Source: Rhodococcus rhodnii (GTDB lineage: Bacteria; Actinomycetota; Actinomycetes; Mycobacteriales; Pseudonocardiaceae). Taken from it: 48,776 nucleotides of DNA. Position numbers and translations under genes: made by a program. Position 1 is the first letter of the stretch; every line of letters begins with the position of its first letter. The notes below the pieces were generated by a model that was not told where the DNA came from, did not search any database, and was given only the letters and a program-made list of their open reading frames with translations. This document shows, one piece after another, positions 8,252 through 16,284 of this stretch. The DNA is taken from positions 1 through 48,776 of the forward strand of contig JOAA01000049.1 in NCBI GenBank assembly GCA_000720375.1. The letters run 5' to 3'.

Positions 8252-9182
8252 TTCATGTCCGCAAAACGTGTCCGTATCAAGCAGAGCATTGAGGAAACGG
8301 TGAATCGCCACTGTGGCGCGGTTGCCAGTTCGCTTCCGAACCTTCGAGAGAACTGTCACTGCGTGCGCACTGCACATCCGGCTACACGGCTGAACACGCA
8401 GAAAAAGCCACTGACAACCAAAGCTGATTGCGCCCGGTACCGCCCACAATGTGCGTGACCAAATGAATCACAGGAGGCGACGGTAGCGGGTGGGTAGGCA
8501 AGGGCATCTGCTCACCCTGGGTGCCTCACCTCCATGACGTCACCGCTGACGCTCAAATAATCGAGGGCTGTTCCACCTCAAGTTTCGAACCAATGTAGCC
8601 AGTCCAGCCGCCGCAGTCAACGGGGAACCACGAGGACCGCACCCAGGACCAACCGCCGATTGATCGCTCGGTCATACGTGTCGACCTGCGAGGTTGTCGA
8701 ACGGCATTCGACGCGCGCGGGACTCACTCGAGCGGGTCACCACGCGCGTCGAATGGTTGACGGTGACGCGCGAAGGCAGCAGATTGATCGAAACGACAAG
8801 ACTCCTGATCGAAACTTTCGACCGGCCGCGGACACCGGGATGCCCACTGCCGGACCGCCCGTCACAGCTGCGCGCTCAGGTATGCCGAGGTGTTGTTCAC
8901 CAGTTGACTGCGAAAAATCACCAGTTCTTAGAGGCTGCGGTGCGGAGATTCCGTGGCGTCGCGGTGAACCGCCGCCTGACAACGACAGACCACATTCGGC
9001 AACAGCGTCCAAAATTGGATAGGGAGACGGCCGCAGAAAATCGGTGAACACCTGCCTGCCATTGGCTGACGTGCGTGACACTCTATTGGGCGCAAGTGTC
9101 CGCAATCGACATCAGATGCTGGTGACCCGGGGCGCGTTCAGGCGGCCTGGTGTGGGGCGTGGGCACGGTCGCCCCGGCACTG
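8252..9182. other. Gene-poor stretch with one long inverted repeat
   Basis: About 930 bases without a supportable gene. It is less GC-rich than its surroundings near 8252-8460. Several frames of about 100 codons exist but show no ribosome site or motif. The only structured element is the inverted repeat at 8705-8755. Confidence 0.45.
8705..8755. repeat. 13-base perfect inverted repeat
   Basis: CATTCGACGCGCG at 8705-8717 is repeated in inverse orientation at 8743-8755 with a 25-base spacer. There is no T-run, so it does not look like a normal terminator. It could be a regulator or recombinase site, or the end of a lost element. Confidence 0.6.
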
Positions 9183-11027
9183 TCACACCAGACCGCGTGC
9201 CGAGAGGTGCTCTATGGGAGCAGGCGGGCTGATGTGGTCGCCCTGGGCTTGGTCACAGTGCAGCTGTCGCAGAATGTCGAGCTGGGCTGCGGTTTCGACG
9301 CCGTCGGCGACAACTGTCAGTCCGGCCGTATGTGCCATCGCGACGATGCTGGTGATGATCGCCTCGGCTCGGGGCGATTGCCCCAGTTCGGATTGCCCCA
9401 GCCCGGCGATGACAGAGCGGTCGATCTTGAGAGTGTCCAGTGGCAGCCGCAGGAGTTGGGACAGCGAGGAGTATCCCGTCCCGAAGTGATCGATGGCCAG
9501 GCGGACGCCGAGGTCACGAAGCTCCGCGACGGTGCGGGCGGCGACCGCGGGATCACGTGCGAAAGCGCTTTCCGGGATCTCCAGGCAGAGCGCGGCCGGC
9601 GGCAGCCAGGTCGCGGCCAGCGTGTGGCCGACCTGGGTGGCGAGGTGTGGATCCTCGAGCTGGCGGGCCGACAGGTCCATCGCGAGGTGCAGATCCGGAT
9701 GCTGCGTGGCGCGCAGCCGGACGATCTGCTCGGCCGAAGCGCGCAGGATGTGCCCGCCGACGAAGTTGATCAGGCCGCTTTCCTCGGCCAGCGGGATGAA
9801 CTCCGTCGGCGCGACGGCGCCGAAGCGCGGGTGTGCCCATCGGGGCAGGCCCTCCACGGCTCTGGCCCGATTGCCGCCGAGGTCGAAGATCGGCTGGTAG
9901 GCCAGCCAGAACTGGCCGTCGCGCGGAGCGGTCTTGAGGTCTTGTTCCAGCCGGCTCCGGCGCAGGCAGCGTTCCCGCAGTTCGATGTCGAAGAAGGCAG
10001 GGCCGTTGCCTCGGGTCTTGGCGTGGTACATCGCGAGGTCGGCGTCGCGCAGAAGTTCCTCGCCTGCCCGCGGATCCGCCGGGTCGGCGATCGTGATGCC
10101 GATGCTCGCACCGACGCACAGCTGCCGACCGCTGATCGTGATCGGCTGGCCCAGCGTCTGGTGGATCTGCCCAGCCAGCGCGGCAGCCTGGTCGGGCGCG
10201 GCGACGCCATGCACGATGACCGCGAACTCGTCGCCACCCAGCCTGCTGACCAGGTCTTCGCCCGTGACCAGCCGGCCGAGGCGATCGCCGATGACCCTGA
10301 GCACCTGGTCACCCACACTGTGGCCGAGCGAATCATTGATGACCTTGAATTTGTCCAGGTCGACGAACAGCACCGCGGTCGCGTGCGCGTGGTGCCGCCG
10401 CATCGCGGGACTGAGCTGCTTGATCGCCATCGTTCGGTTGGCCAGCCCGGTCAGTGCGTCGTGCGTCGCCTCATGTTCCCGGCGCTCGTCAAGCGTCCTG
10501 CGTTCGGTGATGTCGGTGAAGGAGAGGACAACGGCCGAGGGGCGCTCGCCGTTCAGCGCACGGCAGTTCACCGACAGCCACGTCTCGGCACCGTCCGGCC
10601 GGCGTATCGAGACGATCTGTCCGTTGCAGGGATGGCCGGTACGACTGGTGCGAGCAAAAGGAGAGTTCTCATACGCGATGCGGGCGCCGTCTTGGTCGTG
10701 GAGTTCGGTCTCGGTCATCGGCATACCGATGAAGTGGTGTGCCTGGACGCCGAGGATGCGCTCCGCCGCCGGGTTGGCCGACTCGACCGTCCCCGTCGCC
10801 CCCACCACGATGACGCCTTCCTCGATCGCGGCGACGACCGCGGTGAAGTGTTGCTCGGCAGGACGATCGGCGGATTCGGCCGGGCGGTCGGTCCGCGGCG
10901 GGGACGGGCACGGCATGAACCCATGATCGGCCCACTGCTGGTAGTCCATCCAGCCACCGAAGGACAACGGCCGGAGCAATTCGTTCGACAGGCCGCGAAT
11001 TCGCGACTTCCGGGTGGCCATAACCAT
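9183..11027 (-). CDS. PAS-GGDEF-EAL cyclic-di-GMP protein; cyclase intact, EAL degenerate
   Basis: A 614-residue soluble signalling protein. Residues 60-175 are a PAS domain ending in FTDITERR, and residues 185-350 a diguanylate cyclase domain with an intact GGDEF at 264-268. The upstream inhibitory RxxD site reads T-x-x-D, so product inhibition is probably lost. Residues 365-614 are an EAL domain with several changes: EGL for EAL (Glu392 kept), Asp451 for the usual Asn in NLS, EIPES for ELTES, DHFGTG for DDFGTG, ADGVET for AEGVET, and QGDHIS for QGYLF. Phosphodiesterase activity is therefore doubtful. It follows the EIIC gene by nine bases, so the two are probably co-transcribed. The exact start (11027 or 11021) is uncertain. 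Confidence 0.93.
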   Translation of the reverse strand: MVMATRKSRIRGLSNELLRPLSFGGWMDYQQWADHGFMPCPSPPRTDRPAESADRPAEQHFTAVVAAIEEGVIVVGATGTVESANPAAERILGVQAHHFIGMPMTETELHDQDGARIAYENSPFARTSRTGHPCNGQIVSIRRPDGAETWLSVNCRALNGERPSAVVLSFTDITERRTLDERREHEATHDALTGLANRTMAIKQLSPAMRRHHAHATAVLFVDLDKFKVINDSLGHSVGDQVLRVIGDRLGRLVTGEDLVSRLGGDEFAVIVHGVAAPDQAAALAGQIHQTLGQPITISGRQLCVGASIGITIADPADPRAGEELLRDADLAMYHAKTRGNGPAFFDIELRERCLRRSRLEQDLKTAPRDGQFWLAYQPIFDLGGNRARAVEGLPRWAHPRFGAVAPTEFIPLAEESGLINFVGGHILRASAEQIVRLRATQHPDLHLAMDLSARQLEDPHLATQVGHTLAATWLPPAALCLEIPESAFARDPAVAARTVAELRDLGVRLAIDHFGTGYSSLSQLLRLPLDTLKIDRSVIAGLGQSELGQSPRAEAIITSIVAMAHTAGLTVVADGVETAAQLDILRQLHCDQAQGDHISPPAPIEHLSARGLV

Positions 11028-11036
11028 TCCAATGGC

Positions 11037-12137
11037 TCAGCGCGCTCGGTGGCTGGCAGCACGGTGCACCGCGCCGCCTTGCTCGATGGCCGAATCGTTG
11101 CCACGGCCGAACTTCAGCAGCAGCGCAGCGAAAAGGAATGATACGCAGGCCGCTGCGACGACGCCACCGACCACCCCGACGTAACCTCCCTTCGGTGTCA
11201 CCGCCAACAACGCGATGATGCTGCCGGGCGAAGGAGTCGCGGTGAGCCCGGCGTCGGTCAGGCTGAACACGAGCACACCTGTCGCGCCGCCCGCGATCGC
11301 GGCGATGACCAGCCTCGGTGCCGCGAGCACATACGGGAAGTAGATCTCATGGATGCCACCGAAAAAGTGGATCACGATCGCGGCCGGGGCAGTCGCCCGC
11401 ATCGCCTGCCTGCCGAACACCAGGCAGGCCACGAGAATCCCGAGTCCGGGGCCTGGGTTCGTCTCGAGGAGAAAGTGGATCGCCTTGCCGTTCTCGGCCG
11501 CGTCGGTGACCCCGAGCGGCGCGAGTACTCCATGGTTGATCGCGTTGTTCAGGAACAGGATCTTCGCCGGCTCGATGAGCAGCGAAACGAGTGGCAGCAA
11601 GTTCGTCGCGAGCAACGCCCGCACGCCGTCGCCGAGCGTGATGGTGGCGGCCTCGACAGCCGGTCCGATGGCCAGCATGCCGGAAACCGCGGCAGCACCA
11701 CCGATGATGCCGGCACTGAAGTTGTCGACGAGCATCTTGAAGCCCGGCGGGACGCGGTCGCCGACGCTGTTGTCGAACAGCTTGACCAGGAAGGCTGCGG
11801 CCGGGCCGACGATCATCGCACCGAGGAACATCGGAATCCCCGCACCGACCACGATCCCCATCGTGGCGACCGCGCCGACCACCGCACCGCGGGGGCCGTG
11901 CACCAGCCGGCCGCCGGTGTATCCGATCAGGACCGGCAACAGGACGTTGATCATGGGCTCGACGATTTCCGCGATCCTGGCGTTCGGCAGCCAGCCGTCG
12001 GGTTCGAACAGTGCGGTGATCAATCCCCAGGCGATGAACGCCCCGATATTGGGCATGACCATTCCCGCGAGATTGCCGCCGATCCGCTGAATGGATGCTC
12101 GGATGTTTCGCTCACGTGGCCGAACTTCGCCGGTCAT
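11037..12137 (-). CDS. PTS mannitol-type permease subunit EIIC
   Basis: A polytopic membrane protein of 366 residues that matches the EIIC domain of MtlA along its whole length. It has PNIGAFIAWG near the N-terminus, then LIGYTGG, a long IPMFLGAMI helix, FLNNAINHG, NPGPGLG and the family hallmark GIHEIYFPYV near residue 270. The protein ends after the last helix, so the cytosolic EIIB domain that carries the phospho-Cys is missing, and neither EIIB nor EIIA is nearby. It can only transport by group translocation if those come from elsewhere; otherwise it may act as a facilitator or sensor. It is the first gene of a two-gene unit with the GGDEF-EAL protein. Confidence 0.9.
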   Translation of the reverse strand: MTGEVRPRERNIRASIQRIGGNLAGMVMPNIGAFIAWGLITALFEPDGWLPNARIAEIVEPMINVLLPVLIGYTGGRLVHGPRGAVVGAVATMGIVVGAGIPMFLGAMIVGPAAAFLVKLFDNSVGDRVPPGFKMLVDNFSAGIIGGAAAVSGMLAIGPAVEAATITLGDGVRALLATNLLPLVSLLIEPAKILFLNNAINHGVLAPLGVTDAAENGKAIHFLLETNPGPGLGILVACLVFGRQAMRATAPAAIVIHFFGGIHEIYFPYVLAAPRLVIAAIAGGATGVLVFSLTDAGLTATPSPGSIIALLAVTPKGGYVGVVGGVVAAACVSFLFAALLLKFGRGNDSAIEQGGAVHRAASHRAR

Positions 12138-12311
12138 CGAGGCCTTCCAGGTGCGGTCCGGGTGAAACTGCGGTGATCGTTCAGCCGCCCATCGATTCCG
12201 TCAACGAGCGGTCACCATGTTCACCCGATCGAATTACCCACAGCCTGCCTGCTAACCATCCGTCACACCTGTGCCCTGGCGAGTACGGCGGCCGGCCCGA
12301 GCCGACCGTGT

Positions 12312-13370
12312 TCAGGACGGAACGATCATCGCGATCGTCAACGGGTCGGCTTCGCCTCGCAGGACGCGGTGCCAGACGGGACGGACTTGTTCCAGGCCGG
12401 TGACTTTGTCCACCGCGAGATGCTCGCCGGCCCAGACGGCGACGGATTTCTCGGCAGCCTGCTCGAGAGCCGCCATCTTCTCCGCCCCGATCCGTCCGGC
12501 GACGTCGATCCGGCGAAGCCCGACGTTGAATTGCTCGACGGGCGGACCCGGCAGGGAGACCTGCGCGGGAACCTCGCTCAACGCGTGTGTGACGCCGACT
12601 CGGAGGCTGCGGATGAGCGCCGGCCCGAGGGTGCGGGCTACCGCGGCGGTGATCTCGGGACGCCCGGCCACATCGACATACGCGGTGCCGGGAATGGCCA
12701 CGAGATCTGCTACGTCGTCGTAGGACAGGACGTCGTCGAAGACCTCGGCGCGAGCGGCGACCTTGGCGCGGACAGCCGCGGTCAGCCCGACGACCCGCAC
12801 GCCCGCCTCCCGCAGCACCACGGCTGTGGTGAGTGCGGTACGGCTTGTGGCGCTGGAGAACACGACCTGTGCAGGAGCCGTCGCCTGTAGCTCGTCGCTG
12901 AGATGAGCCGCGGTCGCCGCGACGCCCCCGGTGGTCGCGAGCCCCACGTCGTCGATCGTGTCGTTCACCCGGGCCATGTCGCGATAGATCGGATACATTC
13001 CGGACCGTTCCGGCGACGTGGCACGAAACCCGGTGGGCAGTGGTTCGGCGTCGACGAGTACGTGCGTGGCCATCGGAAGGAACCCGACGAACAACTCGCC
13101 GGGCGCCGCCAGCTCGGGGTCGCCGCCGACGACTCGGGCGGCGCCCCAGCAAGGCACTCGTCCCCATCCGGGCTCCCGAGCCGGGAACGCAGTCCAATAC
13201 CCGAGCCGGTCGCCGTGGCGGGCGTACGTGATGTTGTTCGAGGTCAGGACAAAGCGCTCGATCCTGAGCAGCACGCTGCCCCGCGCTGGATCGGGCACCT
13301 GATCGGGCACGACCCGCATGGTGTGCAGCGGGTCGTCGCGGAGGAATTCGAGGGCCTGGAAGACTGACAC
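12312..13370 (-). CDS. DUF2855 family protein (MDR-like fold)
   Basis: A 352-residue protein matching the DUF2855 family, distantly related to medium-chain dehydrogenases/reductases. It has an N-terminal barrel-like half with VLTSNNITYA and GYWTAFP, and a C-terminal half with VVFSSATSRTA at the nucleotide-binding position, replacing the usual glycine motif. No catalytic zinc ligands are visible. The family has no established reaction. It diverges from a TetR gene with a short spacer containing a palindrome, so it probably responds to the TetR ligand, perhaps an aldehyde, ketone or antibiotic; that is inference. Confidence 0.8.
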   Translation of the reverse strand: MSVFQALEFLRDDPLHTMRVVPDQVPDPARGSVLLRIERFVLTSNNITYARHGDRLGYWTAFPAREPGWGRVPCWGAARVVGGDPELAAPGELFVGFLPMATHVLVDAEPLPTGFRATSPERSGMYPIYRDMARVNDTIDDVGLATTGGVAATAAHLSDELQATAPAQVVFSSATSRTALTTAVVLREAGVRVVGLTAAVRAKVAARAEVFDDVLSYDDVADLVAIPGTAYVDVAGRPEITAAVARTLGPALIRSLRVGVTHALSEVPAQVSLPGPPVEQFNVGLRRIDVAGRIGAEKMAALEQAAEKSVAVWAGEHLAVDKVTGLEQVRPVWHRVLRGEADPLTIAMIVPS

Positions 13371-13382
13371 GCTCCCACAATA

Positions 13383-13402
13383 CTTGTTGGCTGACCAACA
13401 TG
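13383..13402. promoter_or_regulatory. Probable TetR operator
   Basis: TGTTGG (13385-13390) and CCAACA (13395-13400) form a six-base inverted repeat around CTGA. It lies 13-32 bases upstream of the DUF2855 start and within the spacer shared with the divergent TetR gene. Confidence 0.55.
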
Positions 13403-13465
13403 TAAGTTCGGATCGTAGACCGGCCTGTTCGCACGTGGGATGTAGACGATGCGTACTCTCGCTTC

Positions 13466-14074
13466 ATGTCGCGGGTTCGTCGCACACAGCAGCAGCGTCG
13501 CGAAAGCGCCGAGGCGGCGCTCGTGGCCGCGGCCGCCGAGCTGGTCATCGAGTCCGGAGTACGGTCCCTCACGCTGGCACGGGTCGGTGAGCGTGCGGGG
13601 TACAGCCGCGGAATCGTCACACACCACTTCGGCTCGAAGCAGGGATTGATCGACGCCCTTGCCCGTGCACTCCAGGAAGGATTCGTCCCTGGACTGGCGG
13701 ACAAGCCGCCCGGCCTCGATCGTCTCCTTGCCCTGATCGATGGCTACCTTGGCGCGCTCGCACATTCCTCGGCCGCAGGCCATGCCTTTCTGCTGCTCTG
13801 GTCCGAAGCTGTGACCACCACCGAACTGGGCCCGACGTTCCGCGAGCGAGACAGCGCCTTCCGCGACGACATCGCCAAGGATGTCGCGGCGGGCATCGCC
13901 GAGGGCACCATCCGCGACACCGTCCGCCCCGAAGCCGTCGCGGTCGCCATTGTCGGACAGCTCCGTGGAATCGGAATGCAGCGCCTTCTCGACAAGGATG
14001 CCGTCGATATCGAGCGACTGCGCCCAGAGGTGACCGAGCAATGGCGGCGTGCGCTGAGTGCCGAGGGCCAGTGA
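13466..14074 (+). CDS. TetR/AcrR family transcriptional regulator
   Basis: A 202-residue regulator. After an Arg/Gln-rich start, residues 15-62 form the DNA-binding domain with LTLARVGERAGYSRGIVTHH and the following FGSK. The C-terminal helical domain has an LLLWSEA segment. The ATG at 13466 gives a standard N-terminus. It is transcribed divergently from the DUF2855 gene across a spacer of 95 bases containing the TGTTGG-CTGA-CCAACA palindrome, so control of that gene is the obvious prediction. Ligand unknown. Confidence 0.92.
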   Translation: MSRVRRTQQQRRESAEAALVAAAAELVIESGVRSLTLARVGERAGYSRGIVTHHFGSKQGLIDALARALQEGFVPGLADKPPGLDRLLALIDGYLGALAHSSAAGHAFLLLWSEAVTTTELGPTFRERDSAFRDDIAKDVAAGIAEGTIRDTVRPEAVAVAIVGQLRGIGMQRLLDKDAVDIERLRPEVTEQWRRALSAEGQ

Positions 14075-14259
14075 CAGCAGCGGCCGCCGTTCGCCCGGGC
14101 AAGACCGCATGGCCGACGGCCTGAGGTCAGCAGCCTCGGCACTGGTTGTCCGCTATCAGTCTCCCGCCGCCCCGCGTGCCGCCTCTGCTGAGCGCGGCTC
14201 GGCCTGCGAGGGGCCCTCCAGGCGCGAATCTCGCTCAAGGGTTGGGCAAGAGGAAAAGC

Positions 14260-15123
14260 CTAGCGCCGGTTGACGGCTTCCTCCAGGATCGAACGGACCG
14301 GCGTGGCTGGACGCTGGAGGAGATTCTCCAGTTCTCCTCCTGTGGTAGCGAACTCGCCACGGCGTGCCGCCTGGAACATGCCGAGCAACATGTCGGCCCG
14401 TTCGGCCGGTACACCGTTTCCGATCAATGTGGCCGTCCACTCGGAGTCGTCGGCTATGACTCGGCGGATGGTACGTCCGGTCAGGTCGGTGAGGATGCCG
14501 GCGATGTCGTCGAGGTCGAGTGCGTCCGGCGTGGTCAACGGCGGGGTCGGCCCGTCGAACCGGCCCTCGTCGGCGAGAATGATCGCCGCCGCTTCGGCGA
14601 GGTCGGCATGCGCGGTCCAGGACACGGGTCCATCGGCAGGCGCGACGAGTTCACCGGTCTCGAGCGCCCGACCGAGCAGGTGTTGGACGGTGCTGGCGTA
14701 GAACCCGTTGCGCAGCGCCGTGAACGGTGTACCCGTCTTGGACAGGTAGTGCTCGGTGGCGGCGTGGTCGGGCATTGGCGCGAAGACCGAATTCTCGGCG
14801 GCGCCCTGGTGACTGGTGTAGAGGATGCGTTTCGCGCCAGCATCGCACGCTGCGTCGATCGCCGCGATGTGCTGAGCGACCGCCGCCTCGCGAGTCTGGT
14901 TCGTCGAGACGATGAGTACTTGCGTTGCGCCCTCGAACGCCTCGGCCAGGGAGGGCCGGTCGCTGAAGTCGCCGCGCCGCACGCGCACCCCGCGCGCGGC
15001 CCAGTCGCGAGCACGCTGGGTGTCGCGAACGCTGACGCCGACCCGGTCAACCGGAATCCGCTCGAGTAGCCGATCAACGATCTGAGAGCCGAGCTGGCCA
15101 GTACCGCCGGTAATGATGATCAT
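14260..15123 (-). CDS. NmrA-family NAD(P)H-binding oxidoreductase (quinone-reductase-like)
   Basis: A 287-residue atypical SDR. It starts directly with the Rossmann motif MIIITGGTGQLGSQI, has an RxxxR segment after strand 2 suggesting NADPH preference, and shows no YxxxK, as in the NmrA/QorB group. Those proteins reduce quinones or serve as redox sensors. A SHQGA segment lies where QorB-type proteins bind substrate. It diverges from a TetR gene; the 77-base spacer holds AT-rich inverted repeats. Similar architecture, but low sequence similarity, to the SDR at 4333-5301. Confidence 0.85.
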   Translation of the reverse strand: MIIITGGTGQLGSQIVDRLLERIPVDRVGVSVRDTQRARDWAARGVRVRRGDFSDRPSLAEAFEGATQVLIVSTNQTREAAVAQHIAAIDAACDAGAKRILYTSHQGAAENSVFAPMPDHAATEHYLSKTGTPFTALRNGFYASTVQHLLGRALETGELVAPADGPVSWTAHADLAEAAAIILADEGRFDGPTPPLTTPDALDLDDIAGILTDLTGRTIRRVIADDSEWTATLIGNGVPAERADMLLGMFQAARRGEFATTGGELENLLQRPATPVRSILEEAVNRR

Positions 15124-15143
15124 GTTCCGTCCTCTCGTTAGAA

Positions 15144-15195
15144 CAACGATAATATCGTCGATAGCAACGTCGATTGCAAGAGCGTGTTATCGTTG
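15144..15195. promoter_or_regulatory. AT-rich operator region between NmrA and TetR genes
   Basis: CAACGATAA (15144-15152) and TTATCGTTG (15187-15195) are perfect inverse copies. The first overlaps the palindrome CGATAATATCG (15147-15157). The region stands out as AT-rich and covers the likely promoters of both divergent genes, so it should bind the TetR regulator. Confidence 0.6.
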
Positions 15196-15200
15196 GAAAT

Positions 15201-15938
15201 ATGGAGGCGAGGCCGGGGAACGCCAGCAGGCACAAGACACGAGAACGCATCGTGGAGGTCGCGGCACAGCTCTTGCGCACACAAGGCCCGCATGCGGTCA
15301 CCACCCGCGCGGTCGCCCAGGCAGCCGAGATGCAGGCACCGACCATCTATCGGTTCTTCGAGGACAAAGACGCACTGCTCGACGCCGTCGCCGAGCACAT
15401 CTTCGCCGCCTACGTCGCCGGAAAGACGCTCGTTGAGGACAGTGGCGACCCGGTGGCGGACCTTCGGGCCGGGTGGGACATGCACATCGACTTCGGTCTG
15501 ACCAACCCGGCGGTGTTCGGTCTGCTCACCGCCCCCGGCCGCGGGGCTCGCTCACCGGCGGCGGCCGCCGGCCTGGAGGTCTTGCGCGCTCGGGTACATC
15601 GCGTCGCGGCAGCCGGTCGGCTTCGCGTCACAGAACGCCGCGCCATCGAACTCATCCACGCCGCCGGCACCGGTACCGTGCTCGCTCTGCTGTCCGTTCC
15701 GCCTCAGGATCGCGACCTCGGTCTGGCCGATGCGATGTACGAGGCGATGATGCGATCGATCCTCACCGACGCGCCGACGCTCCCTGCGGACAGCCCGACT
15801 GCGGTCGCTGTCGCGTTCCGAGCCGTCGCACCGAAGCTGCCCATGCTCACCAGCGCCGAACGCGCCCTGCTGGCGGAGTGGCTGGATCGAGCCTGCGACA
15901 ACCCGACCAGACCCGGCACCTCGGGTCGCCCCGACTGA
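15201..15938 (+). CDS. TetR/AcrR family transcriptional regulator
   Basis: A regulator of 245 residues. The DNA-binding domain has [20 protein letters not shown] with [11 protein letters not shown] following, in the usual place (residues 20-65). The long helical C-terminal domain has a hydrophobic stretch around [12 protein letters not shown] prefer the ATG at 15201; a TTG at 15174 is in frame but would put an operator half-site inside the coding region. It diverges from the NmrA-type reductase gene and probably represses it. Confidence 0.9.
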   Translation: MEARPGNASRHKTRERIVEVAAQLLRTQGPHAVTTRAVAQAAEMQAPTIYRFFEDKDALLDAVAEHIFAAYVAGKTLVEDSGDPVADLRAGWDMHIDFGLTNPAVFGLLTAPGRGARSPAAAAGLEVLRARVHRVAAAGRLRVTERRAIELIHAAGTGTVLALLSVPPQDRDLGLADAMYEAMMRSILTDAPTLPADSPTAVAVAFRAVAPKLPMLTSAERALLAEWLDRACDNPTRPGTSGRPD

Positions 15939-16284
15939 CACCGCCATTCGAAGACAGGTAGGCCGGGCACACCGCACAGCACGACGTAGTCGAGTTGAAC
16001 TGGTCCGCAACGCGATGCGGTTGCTTCTGTCCGCAGATCGCGCTTGGCCAGCAGAGCCGCGGCTTTCCGTCAGAATGGACGCCAACTCGACCGGCCTGTC
16101 TCCGATCGCCGCAGGTTGATCGGAAACTGCTGTCCACACCACGACAACACGGCATTGCGGGAACAACTCGGCGCTCGCTCGGCCACGTGTTCACGTCGCT
16201 GAAACCAACGTGTTGCCCGCGCTGACATAGTGTCTCGTCATCCTCGACGAGATTGATCCTTTCATCGGAACGGCTGCCACTTCA
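15939..16284. other. Non-coding gap before the GH92 gene
   Basis: About 345 bases with no supportable gene of its own. The last 54 bases (from 16231) are open in the GH92 frame and encode EIDPFIGTAATS, which looks like the true beginning of the GH92 domain, although no ATG, GTG or TTG lies in frame there. Confidence 0.5.

Noticed and set aside
8694..9047. Plus-strand frame of 117 codons
   Set aside because: It contains one arm pair of the inverted repeat, has no ribosome site and no recognisable protein features.
9150..11141. Plus-strand frame of 663 codons
   Set aside because: It is antisense to the GGDEF-EAL gene and arises from GC-rich codon bias; the translation has no motif.
12181..13704. 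Minus-strand frame of 507 codons
   Set aside because: It overlaps the DUF2855 and TetR genes in other frames; the sequence is Arg-rich and without motif.
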